DNA of 64,000 bases. Source: a virus. The notes under the pieces are model-generated. The model had not been told where the DNA came from, did not search any database, and saw only the letters and a list, made by a program, of their open reading frames with translations. The translations under genes were made by a program, and so were the position numbers. Location of the stretch: positions 124,001-188,000 of IMG/VR virus record IMGVR_UViG_3300046171_000231, one strand, 5' to 3'. Positions 38,253 through 48,927 of this stretch are shown piece after piece; the first letter of the stretch is position 1, and each line of letters begins with the position of its first letter.

Positions 38253-38512
38253 TTCTTCTTTAATTCTTTCATATATTCCTCTCTACCATCTTTAGTAAAG
38301 ACTTTCTTTTCGTAATCAAAGTAAGGATGAGGTTGGGCATTTTCAAAAGGATTCTTCGATACATTTTTCAATACAATAAATTTATCCTTTGCAAAAGTTC
38401 CTGCAACCTGTACTTCGATATTATCACCATCTTTCCAGTTTATTTGACCTTTCAGATTAGTATGAAGCATAGCTTCTTGTATCTGGTCAATAAGTTCTTG
38501 TGTCAGTTTCAT
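38249..38512 (-). CDS. Small protein, function unknown
   Basis: 87 residues, polar, with a beta segment DNIEVQVAGTFAKDKFIVLK and a basic tail. It follows the 73-residue gene with a 1-base overlap. Not recognised. Confidence 0.5.
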   Translation of the reverse strand: MKLTQELIDQIQEAMLHTNLKGQINWKDGDNIEVQVAGTFAKDKFIVLKNVSKNPFENAQPHPYFDYEKKVFTKDGREEYMKELKKK

Positions 38513-38733
38513 TAATCAAATATTCCGTATTGTGTTAGATCGTATTTTACTTTAGCAATACCTTCTTCTTTTACTCTATTAGGTTGTCCTATTTTTGCTA
38601 GAATATCAGCAGGTATTTTCTTTTTAGTAATGTCATAGGGTATAGGTGCGTTTGCTACACATACCCTTACACATTCTAATTCTTCATCAGTCAATGGTAT
38701 CATTGTCCAATCAATTTTATCCATATCAACCAA
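38512..38733 (-). CDS. Small conserved-type protein
   Basis: 73 residues containing IPLTDEELECVRVCVANAPIP. It overlaps the end of gp45 by 8 bases. Function unknown. Confidence 0.5.
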   Translation of the reverse strand: MVDMDKIDWTMIPLTDEELECVRVCVANAPIPYDITKKKIPADILAKIGQPNRVKEEGIAKVKYDLTQYGIFD

Positions 38734-39391
38734 ATGTTGAATCTGGTTCTAGTGCTATAAAGTACTTAAGATTATATTGCTTATTTGTAAACTCGGAAAG
38801 TAATTTAGATGAAATTACTACATCATATGCACCAGGTATAATTTTAATATTTTCTACCTTAAAGTTAAATTCAAAAGTCTGGTCTGTCTCTCCAACATAA
38901 ACTGCATATTCATTCGATGTATCATTCTTCTTATCACGAACAACCATATGAATATCTCCATCTTTACCTAGAACAGATAAGTCAGGTAGTTGATATACTG
39001 CTGCTGCCTTTACAAGTTTTTCTAATGAAGTACTTTCTAATTGAAAAGTTACTTCTTGAGTAGGTAAATTAATCTCCTTATCTGGTGGAGCAATAATTAC
39101 CTGTGGGTCTGCATAAAAATACTTGACTCTTCTTTTACCTTCTTCAATTGAAATGTATGCATCTTTTGAGAAGTCAAGATTAGGGTCTTGATGTAAACTT
39201 AATCCATTTAAGAACTGATTGAGATCATATATTGCAACGTCTCTAGGAAAGTCCTCTGGAATATCTGCTTCAGCAAGAATATTCTTTGCAACTGATATTG
39301 TGCGAAGTTGGTTCCCTTCTTTAACAAGAATTGAATTATTAATTCCTGCAAAGTTTTTAAGAACTGTAAGTGTACTGTCTGATAATTTCAT
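38726..39391 (-). CDS. 45: Sliding clamp (T4 gp45-like)
   Basis: About 221 residues starting MKLSDSTLTVLKNFAGINN. Two clamp domains are visible, with ISVAKNILAEADIPEDF, IAIYDLNQFL-type (IYDLNQFLNGLSL), and the C-terminal YNLKYFIALEPDSTF. It is the processivity clamp for gp43 and, in T4, the activator of late transcription with gp55. Start at 39391 (MKLSDST) preferred over the upstream ATG at 39400. Confidence 0.92.
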   Translation of the reverse strand: MKLSDSTLTVLKNFAGINNSILVKEGNQLRTISVAKNILAEADIPEDFPRDVAIYDLNQFLNGLSLHQDPNLDFSKDAYISIEEGKRRVKYFYADPQVIIAPPDKEINLPTQEVTFQLESTSLEKLVKAAAVYQLPDLSVLGKDGDIHMVVRDKKNDTSNEYAVYVGETDQTFEFNFKVENIKIIPGAYDVVISSKLLSEFTNKQYNLKYFIALEPDSTFG

Positions 39392-39402
39392 GAAATGCAT
39401 AA

Positions 39403-40792
<1,390 letters not shown>

Positions 40793-40812
<20 letters not shown>

Positions 40813-41899
40813 TAGTCTCAGGCATTTCAAAGTCTGCATCTACTTTATCATATAATTCCATAAATGATTGCTTTGTTTCATCATCAAAACGATTTATGCA
40901 AACTTGAATTGCTTTTGCTTTGTTCTTAAAGATAGAGAAAGCACGAACGATGTGAACAAGTCTACGAGTGCTGATTAGGTCTTCGATACCACCATCATAG
41001 AATGTCTTACGAATAATGTCTGCCCAATCTACAAGTTTCTTGATAAACTCAGCATCTTTAACACCGATTCTATCTGCATGTAATCCAAGTAGTTTGATTT
41101 CATTATTCACACTTGGGTATGCTTGCTCAAATGTTACTGGGAATCTTTCAAGGAAGGCTTCATTGAGCACGTTAGTTCCAATAAATCTTCCGTCGTCTGA
41201 ACCCTTACCTTTAGTATTTGCGGTGGCGAGTATGTTGAATCCTCTAGCTGGCTTAACGAATCTTCCAATTTTTTTAAGAAAAACTCCATTTCCCTCAAGG
41301 ACTGATTGAAGGCAGAGAATCTTGTTAGAGGCAAGGTCGATTTCGTCAAGGAGCAAGATTGCACCTCGCTCAAGTGCTTCGATGACTGGGCCATTGTGCC
41401 ATACTGTGGCACCATCAACAAGACGGAAACCGCCAATAAGATCATCTTCATCTGTTTCAATAGTAATGTTTACACGGATAAGTTCTCTACCTAACTGAGC
41501 ACAAGCTTGTTCTACAGAGAATGTTTTACCATTACCAGATAATCCAGTAATGAATGTTGGATAGAATTGTTTTGATTGTATTACTTTCTTTACATCATTG
41601 AAGTTTCCAAACTTGAAGAATGTTTCGTCAATTGCAGGAACTAAATTCTTTTCAGATGCAGGTAATACTGCAGGAGATTGGAATGTTCTTTCAATCTGCT
41701 CTACATCTTTTTGTGTGACTTCAAGATTCCACTTACCTTTTGATACTTTGAAACTCGCTAGTTTCTTAGTAACTGTTTGATAAGTAATATCATTCATTGC
41801 ACAAAATGCTTTGATATCTGCTGTTGTAATCTCAGTACCGTATAGGTTCTTAAGTTTTTCGATTGCTTGCTCGGAAGTCATTTTAGTTTCAAAGGGCAT
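40793..41899 (-). CDS. cobS: CobS-like MoxR-family AAA+ ATPase
   Basis: 368 residues. Walker A GLSGNGKT, ETDEDDLIGGF, Walker B ILLLDEIDLASN and an Arg-containing TANTKGKGSDDGRF sensor region match CobS/MoxR ATPases of T4-like marine phages. The N-terminal 90 residues are helical and may bind partners. Despite the name, a cobaltochelatase role is unproven. The VWA/CobT-like gene nearby suggests a MoxR-VWA pair remodelling a protein target. Confidence 0.85.
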
Positions 41900-41919
41900 A
41901 ATAATAAAAGGTTTGTTTC

Positions 41920-41944
41920 TTAACTATACCTATATTATAGTTAA
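41920..41944 (-). promoter_or_regulatory. cobS promoter -10 within a 9-bp inverted repeat
   Basis: TTAACTATA (41936-41944) and its complement TATAGTTAA (41920-41928) flank 7 bases. The -10 TATAAT lies at 41934-41939, so the repeat overlaps the promoter. A repressor operator or an mRNA 5' hairpin are both possible. The -35 is weak (TTTACC with an 18-base spacer). Confidence 0.45.
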
Positions 41945-41968
41945 AAAAAAGGGGTCGGTAAACCCCTT
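41943..41968 (-). terminator. Rho-independent terminator upstream of cobS
   Basis: AAGGGG (41963-41968) pairs with CCCCUU (41949-41954) around an 8-base loop and is followed by a run of eight U residues. It ends the small-gene unit at 41991-42391 and sits directly before the cobS promoter. Confidence 0.7.
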
Positions 41969-41990
41969 GTGTGCCAGTTTGTCAACTGGT

Positions 41991-42254
41991 TTACATTGTC
42001 TCCATATATTCGATATGGTCTTTCAATTGTTTAATTAGTTTTGATTTATTATGTCTTCTATCTAATTCAATACCGATTGTACGACCAAATGTTTCTAATT
42101 CTAGTTTTGACATAGAATCATAATCAAGAGGTTCTGGATTCACAGGGTCTTCTACTGAAGCAGGTGCTGTATCTTCTACTGAAGGTGTAGTAGTAACATC
42201 TTCATATGCAGAGTGAACTTCATTAGTTGATAGTAAATCTGTAAAACGTGTCAT
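41991..42254 (-). CDS. Small protein with SAP-like C-terminal domain
   Basis: 87 residues. An acidic, Pro-rich first half is followed by SKLELETFGRTIGIELDRRHNKSKLIKQL, which resembles a SAP or HeH helix-extension-helix motif that binds DNA or acts as a structural linker. The start overlaps the preceding stop (ATGA). It resembles accessory domains of T4 gp17- and endonuclease-related proteins. Function unknown. Confidence 0.5.
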   Translation of the reverse strand: MTRFTDLLSTNEVHSAYEDVTTTPSVEDTAPASVEDPVNPEPLDYDSMSKLELETFGRTIGIELDRRHNKSKLIKQLKDHIEYMETM

Positions 42255-42391
42255 TCTTCTGTACTTGCTTCGGGTTCTGTTGCAGGTTCCTCTGTTGGTT
42301 CTGCTTCAACCTTGGGTTCTTCCTTCGGTGCATATACTTTAGAATATGCATTCATCATGTCCTGTGCTTCTCTAGGTGTAATTCTAACCAT
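42251..42391 (-). CDS. 46-residue acidic protein
   Basis: ATG at 42391. It starts MVRITPREAQDMMNAYSKVYAP and ends in a low-complexity Glu/Pro/Thr tail. The MVRITPREA helix recurs in small proteins of marine T4-like phages. A GATAAATA octamer lies 28 bases upstream (about 42411-42418), a possible late promoter variant. Confidence 0.5.
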   Translation of the reverse strand: MVRITPREAQDMMNAYSKVYAPKEEPKVEAEPTEEPATEPEASTEE

Positions 42392-42418
42392 AATATTAAC
42401 GTAAGGTAACTTTATTTA

Positions 42419-44632
42419 TCAAGCTACCAATTCTATAAATTCACTTAATATCTTTTTATTCATCTTCTTACCCTTAAGACTTTTAGTAAATGCTCTCTTT
42501 ATCTCTGCTTTAGTTGCATCTTCTTTAACTTCAAACTCTCCATCATTATTCAAAGCAGATGATGCCATACCAAAGTAAGTGTGATATCCAGATGTAGTGA
42601 TTGCAAAAGACCTTTCCTTCTTCCAACGATGCATCATTTTTATTGATTCTGGAGTTTCATATCCACAATATCTACGAATGAATGAACCACCTTCACGACT
42701 TACAAGAACACGAATACCAATGAAATTAGTTTGTGGGAAACTATCTTTTAGATTTTCAAGTAACATATCAGTTGCTTCATATCTACCAGAGTCTTTTGAA
42801 AGATAAGTCTTACCTAACTTACGGTCACGCAATACACAACCATCACTAAAATAGTTTGTACCCATATATGGTTCATCTTCCCATTGTCTTTGAACCTCAC
42901 GATGATAACGAAGTGGTTGACTTTCTCCATCAGTAAGCACAACACATTGTACTTTCTCTGCACCAGTTCTCTTTTGAAAATCAGGAAGTAATGTGTGTAA
43001 AGTAACCATTGCTTCATTCAAAGGTGTTCCAGATAATCTATATCCATATGGCACATCTAGGTAAGGTGTATTCATATTCCAAGCAAATATACACGCAGAC
43101 CTCCAAATATTAATCATTTGTGTATCTAAATCTTTTGACCTAGTTTGATTACTAAACATATTCAATAAAGCAAATTGGTTGTTGACTTCTGCCATCATAT
43201 CCTTTGGTTCATAGAAAGTCTCTCCATTTGCATGCATAGCTGGTCTAGGATAGTCTGATGTAAATGCATATACATCATAAGGTATTTGAACTTTACGACA
43301 GAACCAGATTAGATTATAGAGTTGCTTAAGAGTATCGAGTAAAACATTGTTCATTGAACCAGACCAATCAAGTATGAATACAAGTCCGTGATTCTTACCA
43401 TCAGGAAGAACAGTAACTTTCTTGAAAAGGTCTTCACTAAATTTGTAATTGATAAGTTTAGTTGTATCAAGAACACCAGTGCGACTTGTAGTAGCACGAG
43501 CATATGCAGATGCAGACTTCTTACACTCAAACTCTTTGACAAGATAGTTTACTTCTTTCTGTGCAGACTTTTTGAATGCATAGAAGTCTTTATCTAATTC
43601 TGCAAATGGGTCATAAGATTCTGGGATTCTATCAGGATTGCAAAGTGAAGTAAAGTAGTTTGGATTTTCTTTGAACTGTTTTTGTATTCTCCAATTTAAA
43701 TTAGTCCAATGCTCATCAAATGCTTTATGTACTTTTTCATTTGAGATTACTACTTTTTTGATATCTACCTTTGGCAATTCAATGTAATGATTCTCACGAG
43801 TACCTTTGTTTACTAAATCTTTAAGTGCTTCATCAAGTGCATCCATAGTCTCAACTTCTGGTTCTTGTGGTTCATCAAGTGCCTGAGTGCCACCACTGAT
43901 TTTATCCATCATATTTTCAATCTCTTCAAGTGTTGGTTCTTGAGATTGTGGTTTCTGATAATCTAAATCTACTTCTTCTCCAGACTCTTCTGATTCTGAT
44001 TTAGGTGAACCACTTAAACCTTCATCACCTAAATCTATACCCATATCATTTTCTACTTCTTGTCTTTCTTGTCTATCTTCTTCTATCTTCTGCTTTGTTA
44101 AGTCATACAACTGCTTTGCAAGAACAAGGACTTCATCAAATGTCTCTGCTAATTCAATCTTACTTACAAGTAAATTCTCTTCAATATCAAAGTCAATATC
44201 TACAAAGTGACCAATCTTGAAGTGTAGATTAACTCTATCTGCAAGGTTTAACTCATCTAGGTCTTTGTTTTCAATCTCAAAGAAATCCTTATCTGATAAT
44301 TCGTGGTATGCATTATAGAATGTCTTGTTTAATCCTTCATATCTTCTCTTGATTAACTTTTCAATACGAGCATCTTCAACAACATTAACAAACTGTTGAG
44401 GTACTTTTACCTCTTTCCACCACTCTGTATCAGGTGTGTAGAGTGCGTGTCCAACTTCGTGACCAACTAACATATCAATTACTCCGTTACTTGCTTTCTC
44501 CCACATCGGAAGTGTAAGTACACGAGTTTGTACATTGAACTGTGCTGTTTCGACTTGCTTGTGCTCAACTACAATGTCTTCTGTGGCAAGTAACTTAGCA
44601 AGTTGTGATTTGATTTCGTGTTGGACTGTCAT
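42419..44632 (-). CDS. cobT: CobT-like VWA-domain protein with HExxH motif
   Basis: About 737 residues starting MTVQHEIKSQLAKLLA. An N-terminal MLVGHEVGHALYTP carries an HExxH zinc-peptidase-type motif. A long Glu/Ser/Pro-rich acidic linker follows (about 195-280). A VWA domain with MIDAS FILDWSGSMNN lies near residue 415. The protein pairs with the CobS-like ATPase downstream, as MoxR-VWA systems do. The start at 44632 is preferred because the -10 (44656-44661) predicts transcription from about 44649, after the upstream ATG at 44653. Confidence 0.82.
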   Translation of the reverse strand: MTVQHEIKSQLAKLLATEDIVVEHKQVETAQFNVQTRVLTLPMWEKASNGVIDMLVGHEVGHALYTPDTEWWKEVKVPQQFVNVVEDARIEKLIKRRYEGLNKTFYNAYHELSDKDFFEIENKDLDELNLADRVNLHFKIGHFVDIDFDIEENLLVSKIELAETFDEVLVLAKQLYDLTKQKIEEDRQERQEVENDMGIDLGDEGLSGSPKSESEESGEEVDLDYQKPQSQEPTLEEIENMMDKISGGTQALDEPQEPEVETMDALDEALKDLVNKGTRENHYIELPKVDIKKVVISNEKVHKAFDEHWTNLNWRIQKQFKENPNYFTSLCNPDRIPESYDPFAELDKDFYAFKKSAQKEVNYLVKEFECKKSASAYARATTSRTGVLDTTKLINYKFSEDLFKKVTVLPDGKNHGLVFILDWSGSMNNVLLDTLKQLYNLIWFCRKVQIPYDVYAFTSDYPRPAMHANGETFYEPKDMMAEVNNQFALLNMFSNQTRSKDLDTQMINIWRSACIFAWNMNTPYLDVPYGYRLSGTPLNEAMVTLHTLLPDFQKRTGAEKVQCVVLTDGESQPLRYHREVQRQWEDEPYMGTNYFSDGCVLRDRKLGKTYLSKDSGRYEATDMLLENLKDSFPQTNFIGIRVLVSREGGSFIRRYCGYETPESIKMMHRWKKERSFAITTSGYHTYFGMASSALNNDGEFEVKEDATKAEIKRAFTKSLKGKKMNKKILSEFIELVA

Positions 44633-44655
44633 AATGTTGTTTGCTTTATACATCT

Positions 44656-44661
44656 ATTATA
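44656..44661 (-). promoter_or_regulatory. cobT extended -10 promoter element
   Basis: TATAAT preceded by TGT. No convincing -35. A GC-rich hairpin (44671-44686, CCGUCC/GGGCGG) lies directly upstream and may be a weak terminator of the previous unit. This is another hairpin next to a promoter. Confidence 0.5.
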
Positions 44662-44713
44662 ACAACGAAACCGCCCCAAGGGACGGTCAAGTGGACACTT
44701 TATCAACTGTCTA

Positions 44714-44932
44714 CTATCTGACTTTTTTCTCAAATTCACCAAGCTTCTTCTTACCTTTATTTAATGCTTCATATCCTTTATTGATAAGCAAATTCATAGC
44801 ATTCTTTTTCAAGTCTTTAACTTCTTTACTTTTAGCAAAGGTTTTCATTTGTGGCACTATAGTATCAGCAAATCCTTTCATAGTTGCTTTCATACTATCA
44901 ACATCTTCTTGAAATTGTGAGAATGTTTTCAT
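44714..44932 (-). CDS. Small Lys-rich virion-type protein
   Basis: 72 residues beginning MKTFSQFQEDVDSMKA, matching the MxxFxxF N-terminus seen in other structural-type genes of this window. The remainder is a basic helix. Possibly an internal virion peptide; function unknown. Confidence 0.5.
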   Translation of the reverse strand: MKTFSQFQEDVDSMKATMKGFADTIVPQMKTFAKSKEVKDLKKNAMNLLINKGYEALNKGKKKLGEFEKKVR

Positions 44933-45195
44933 TTCTTTCCCTGTAATTTTTCTAAAACTGATACTTCTTGTATCGGTGCTACATCATTTAAACCATTTGC
45001 ATCAAACCACGGTGCATCTTCCCAACTAAATCCCTCACCAAAAGTATTATCAGGTGCGACAACATACCAATGACACTTTGCATCAGGTATATCTACAGCA
45101 CAAACTGCCCAATCATCTGCCCACTGAGGTACTTGAACATACATCACGGGTAAGTGATTCGCAAATAATGAAAGGATAAAGGAAAAAATAAACAT
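44929..45195 (-). CDS. Small secreted or membrane-anchored protein
   Basis: 88 residues. A hydrophobic N-terminus (MFIFSFILSLFANHLPVMYV) looks like a signal peptide or anchor; the rest is Trp-rich and acidic with two Cys residues (VCAVDIPDAKCHW). Not recognised. Confidence 0.5.
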   Translation of the reverse strand: MFIFSFILSLFANHLPVMYVQVPQWADDWAVCAVDIPDAKCHWYVVAPDNTFGEGFSWEDAPWFDANGLNDVAPIQEVSVLEKLQGKK

Positions 45196-45398
45196 TATGC
45201 GTTCTCATTTACAGCAGTAGTATCCCAACCAGCTGTTGTTTTCTTTTCCCAAATGTATGCTACTGCTTTTGCATTCGCTTGAGAACTATATGTAGAGCGA
45301 TCAGCGTAAGATTCAGTCCAACGATTATCACCTTTGTAATAAACCGTTCCAACTCCTGCTGAAGTCATCATACTAGTTTTTTTAATATGCCAAACCAT
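45195..45398 (-). CDS. Small protein, function unknown
   Basis: 67 residues, Ser/Thr/Ala-rich, with GVGTVYYKGDNRWTESY. A possible late octamer variant (AATAAATA) lies about 15-20 bases upstream, close to the gp46 stop. Not recognised. Confidence 0.5.
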   Translation of the reverse strand: MVWHIKKTSMMTSAGVGTVYYKGDNRWTESYADRSTYSSQANAKAVAYIWEKKTTAGWDTTAVNENA

Positions 45399-45421
45399 TT
45401 TATCAGTTTTTTAGGTATTTA

Positions 45422-47134
45422 TTAAGAAACAACACGAGAGAAACCTTTGACTTTCTCAAACCTTATCACACTATTAAATTTATCATGTAAGTCTACTTTA
45501 TGAGATATTACAAATACATTCGCATCTTTAATTACAAACCTGATTATCTTTAAGAATTCTTCAGTTCCCATACCATCAAGAGAACTATCAAATACCTCAT
45601 CCATAATCAATAGATTAGTATTTACTGAGTTCTTAACTCTTGCAACTTCTCTCCAAGTGAATAGTAATGCTAAGTCAATACGCATCTTCTCACCTTCACT
45701 AAAAGAGCTATAAGAAAAGTTCTCGTGAATTGGAGATTCTATCGTCTCACAAAATTCCTCATCTAACTTAAAGTTGATATAGAAATCCATCATCTGCAGA
45801 TAACGATTGACCTGTTGATTAATAAGTGGTAGATATTTTTTAATTATTTTTGTCTTAACTCCGTCATCTTTCAATAGCGAATATGCAAAATCATGATAAA
45901 TGATTTCTTCTTTCTTATCTGCTATTTCTTTAAAAATGTTTTGGAGATTTTGATTAAACTCTTTTAATTTTTCATCCTCAGTATTTCTGTTTGCAAGTTG
46001 AGTGGTAAGTTTTTGAATTTCTGATTCCAAATCTCTGACCTGTCGTTGACATCCAGAAATTCGAGTATTGTTTTGAGAAATGCCATTATTGAGTTTAGTA
46101 ATCTCCTTTGAAAGTTTGGTGAAAAGATGCTCTCTTTCTTCTTCGTTTTTAATTGCTTTTTCTAGTTCTTGATAACCAGATTGCAACTCTTTTGCTTTAG
46201 TTTGAGCATCACTAATTCTATTTAAACGAAACGATTCTTCTATCTCTTGAGTGCATGTAGGACATGTTACATTATCAGTAAAGAACTTATGTTCCTTCGT
46301 AATGGTTGCTACTTTCTGACTTAATTGACCCTTATATTTGTTAAGAGTCCGTAACTTTTTATTAGTTCCTGTGACCTTTTCTTGCTCTTCAGTTAACTCT
46401 ACAACTTGATTTTCTAATCCTTGATTATTAGATGAATACTCATCTTGTTCTTCGAGGAGGGTTGTAATTTTATCTTTTTTTCCTTGAATATTTGCCTTTC
46501 CACGATTCTCCAACTCTTCAATAAACTTCTTTTGCATATCTAACTTATCTTTTATATTCTCTCTAGCTAAGTCTAAAACTCTTATCTCATCCTTCTGTTT
46601 TCTTATCTTATCACGAATAATTACATTCATCGCAGAGAAAATACGAATATCTAATAAGTCTTCAATCACTTCTCTTCGATTTGTTCCTGACAATTGCATA
46701 AAAGGAACAAAAGCACTACTACCCAGAATTACTATCTGAGTAAAGGACTTATAGTTTACTTTAAGTATATTTTCCTCTAAAATCTTTTGAGTTGCACGGT
46801 CATCTGCCTGTTTGTGCATCTTTTGACCATCAACTTCTATTTCAAATAAATTTGGTTTGATTGATCTTCTTACAAGATATTGTCTTCCACTAATATCAAA
46901 CTCAACTTCAACACAACAATCTTTCTCATTCGTTGCATTTATGAGTTGAGACTTATTAATTTTACGAAAAGGTTTATTAAACAAACTAAAAGTCAAGGCA
47001 TCCAACACAGTGGATTTACCTGTACCGTTTGTTCCTACTATCAAATTCGTTGCATTTTTTTGGAAATCTATTTCCGAAAACTGGTCTCCAGTTGACAGAA
47101 AATTCTTCCATCTAATCTTTTGAAACGTTATCAT
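45422..47134 (-). CDS. 46: SbcC-like recombination endonuclease subunit (T4 gp46-like)
   Basis: 570 residues of Rad50/SbcC type. Walker A VGTNGTGKSTVLDAL near the start, long coiled coils with a zinc-hook CPTC in the centre (CPTCTQEIE), and a C-terminal signature SEGEKMRIDLALLF with Walker B LLIMDEVFD. It acts with gp47 in double-strand-break processing and recombination-dependent replication. Preceded by the DUF3110-like gene and gp47. Confidence 0.93.
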   Translation of the reverse strand: MITFQKIRWKNFLSTGDQFSEIDFQKNATNLIVGTNGTGKSTVLDALTFSLFNKPFRKINKSQLINATNEKDCCVEVEFDISGRQYLVRRSIKPNLFEIEVDGQKMHKQADDRATQKILEENILKVNYKSFTQIVILGSSAFVPFMQLSGTNRREVIEDLLDIRIFSAMNVIIRDKIRKQKDEIRVLDLARENIKDKLDMQKKFIEELENRGKANIQGKKDKITTLLEEQDEYSSNNQGLENQVVELTEEQEKVTGTNKKLRTLNKYKGQLSQKVATITKEHKFFTDNVTCPTCTQEIEESFRLNRISDAQTKAKELQSGYQELEKAIKNEEEREHLFTKLSKEITKLNNGISQNNTRISGCQRQVRDLESEIQKLTTQLANRNTEDEKLKEFNQNLQNIFKEIADKKEEIIYHDFAYSLLKDDGVKTKIIKKYLPLINQQVNRYLQMMDFYINFKLDEEFCETIESPIHENFSYSSFSEGEKMRIDLALLFTWREVARVKNSVNTNLLIMDEVFDSSLDGMGTEEFLKIIRFVIKDANVFVISHKVDLHDKFNSVIRFEKVKGFSRVVS

Positions 47135-47390
47135 TCTTAGGTGGTGGAACGACTATATCGTTCGGTGTGATCACAGCGTACTTATAATTATACAGCTTAC
47201 AAGTCTTTATGGCAACTGTATCTTCAATTTCTATAACATTTAAGTCAGTGTCTTCATCATCATTCAACATCATAGCATATCTTTCCGCATCATCCTCTTC
47301 CTCAAACATAAAGAGAACTTTTTCCCCATACCGATTTAAAACAGCATAGGCACCATCGTCCCGTCTGTCTTTAAGTGAAAGAAGATACAT
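47112..47390 (-). CDS. DUF3110-like protein
   Basis: 92 residues from ATG at 47390, whose A overlaps the gp47 stop (TAATG). It has FMFEEEDDAERYAMMLNDDED, typical of the short DUF3110 proteins of cyanobacteria and their phages. Located between gp47 and gp46; function unknown. Confidence 0.6.
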   Translation of the reverse strand: MYLLSLKDRRDDGAYAVLNRYGEKVLFMFEEEDDAERYAMMLNDDEDTDLNVIEIEDTVAIKTCKLYNYKYAVITPNDIVVPPPKNDNVSKD

Positions 47391-48433
47391 TAGTCTACCT
47401 CGCAAGCTTCTGTGTATATTTTTTGTAGAATTCCTTTAATGAGAGTTTTATCTCCTTCAAACTCAGATTCATCAATATAGCGATTCAATATACCAATCGT
47501 ATTCTCAGTTTCTTCAACTTCAAAGTCTGCACTTTCTGTTAAAACAAAATTTTCAATTATCTTTAAGTCTTGAATACCAGAGTTGTATAATTTATCTATA
47601 AACTTTTCAAATTGCTTTTGGTCGGTTTTCTTCTTTACAACTACTTTAATAATCTTATCTTTAAAATCTCTAGTATCAAATAACTTATAATTCGTATCTT
47701 CATAGTAAATATTATAAAATAGTCTATAAGGGTTGTTTACGGGTTTGTGTTCAATTGTTTTGGTATCAAAGATGTGAAACCCTCTTGTGTCCATAACATC
47801 ATTCCAGTACATTTCATAAGGGTTTCCGAGATAATATATCTTTCCATTATTAGAACGAGTATGATAATGACCTGAGTAAACACGATAAAATTTATCAAAT
47901 ACCTTTGTGTCCATTCCGTGTTCCATTGTATGACCACGAGTTGCTACAAAACCATTTAATTCAAGATGACCCATTATTACATCAGCAGATGTAGTATCCA
48001 TCATCTCAAGAGTTTGTAATTTATTCTCTTCATTAATCCAAGGAAGAAACAATATATCTAATCCACCAAGATTTACAGTAGTTGGTTCTGAATAAACTTT
48101 TACATTCTCATATTCCTTTAATAAAAGTTCGACTGTATTAATTTCATTTGTATCTTTATAGTATGCAGTATGATTACCAACGATTGTATGGACTGTTATA
48201 CCCATTGCTTGCAATCGGTCATAGTAGTTCTTTTTTGACCACTCAAGCGTTGCTAGGTCAATATTACGACGATTATCAAAAGTATCACCCATATCCACAA
48301 CAGTATCAATCTTATTTTTCTCCAAGTATGGAAAAAAGGTATTATCGTAAAACTTTTTGAAATATTTGTGTATATAATCAGCACCTTTTCTTGCACCGAA
48401 GTGCTGGTCTGTAATGATTGCTAACTTTTCTAT
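47390..48433 (-). CDS. 47: SbcD-like recombination endonuclease subunit (T4 gp47-like), start uncertain
   Basis: About 347 residues of Mre11/SbcD type: AIITDQHFGARKG (metal site I), VVDMGDTFDNRRN, VGNHTAYYKDTN and GHYHTRSNN are the phosphoesterase motifs. The nuclease partner of gp46. No ATG, GTG or TTG occurs near the expected start; the family N-terminus would begin at an ATA (48433). The frame stays open to an ATG at 48508, inside gp55, which would add 25 unlikely residues. A sequence error is possible. Confidence 0.88.
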   Translation of the reverse strand: MEKLAIITDQHFGARKGADYIHKYFKKFYDNTFFPYLEKNKIDTVVDMGDTFDNRRNIDLATLEWSKKNYYDRLQAMGITVHTIVGNHTAYYKDTNEINTVELLLKEYENVKVYSEPTTVNLGGLDILFLPWINEENKLQTLEMMDTTSADVIMGHLELNGFVATRGHTMEHGMDTKVFDKFYRVYSGHYHTRSNNGKIYYLGNPYEMYWNDVMDTRGFHIFDTKTIEHKPVNNPYRLFYNIYYEDTNYKLFDTRDFKDKIIKVVVKKKTDQKQFEKFIDKLYNSGIQDLKIIENFVLTESADFEVEETENTIGILNRYIDESEFEGDKTLIKGILQKIYTEACEVD

Positions 48434-48905
48434 TTGAGGACTTGTACTGAATATTATCTTTAATTGTATTATAATCAGAACTACTACCTGCCATTGCACT
48501 ATCATCAACTGTCATCACTTCTTCAAATCCTGTCTTCTCAATTATCTTTGTTTTAATTTCTAATTGCTTCTTTTCCTTCTGTATTCTTCTTAGAAATGCA
48601 TAGTGTATGATTTGAGTAAAGTAAGCAAATGGATTTCTTGACTTCTCTGGGTCAAAGTTATGAATATACTGAACACAATTCTCTATTCCATCAGATATCA
48701 TATCATCACGAAACATATAGTTTACAAAGTTTGGTTTATATGATAAGTGTGTGGCAATCTTTAAAAAACAAGAACCTAAGTAATTTGTAATGCGTGGTTT
48801 AGGTAAATCATTTTCCTTTGCTTCTTTTACCTGTGCACGATATACAATTAATGCTTCTAACAGTTCACGATTATTTACATAATGCTCTGATTTTTTCTTT
48901 GCCAT
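48378..48905 (-). CDS. 55: Late sigma factor (T4 gp55-like)
   Basis: 175 residues. Sigma-region-2-like blocks: DMISDGIENCVQYIHNFDPEKS, then NPFAYFTQIIHYAFLRRIQKEKK. It directs host RNA polymerase to late promoters with the TATAAATA -10, which occur upstream of several virion genes here. The C-terminus overlaps gp47 and is atypical (RCKKRC), so the stop may be affected by a sequence error. Preceded by a strong early-type promoter. Confidence 0.92.
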   Translation of the reverse strand: MAKKKSEHYVNNRELLEALIVYRAQVKEAKENDLPKPRITNYLGSCFLKIATHLSYKPNFVNYMFRDDMISDGIENCVQYIHNFDPEKSRNPFAYFTQIIHYAFLRRIQKEKKQLEIKTKIIEKTGFEEVMTVDDSAMAGSSSDYNTIKDNIQYKSSNRKVSNHYRPALRCKKRC

Positions 48906-48927
48906 ATACCTGACTTAATATATTGAT

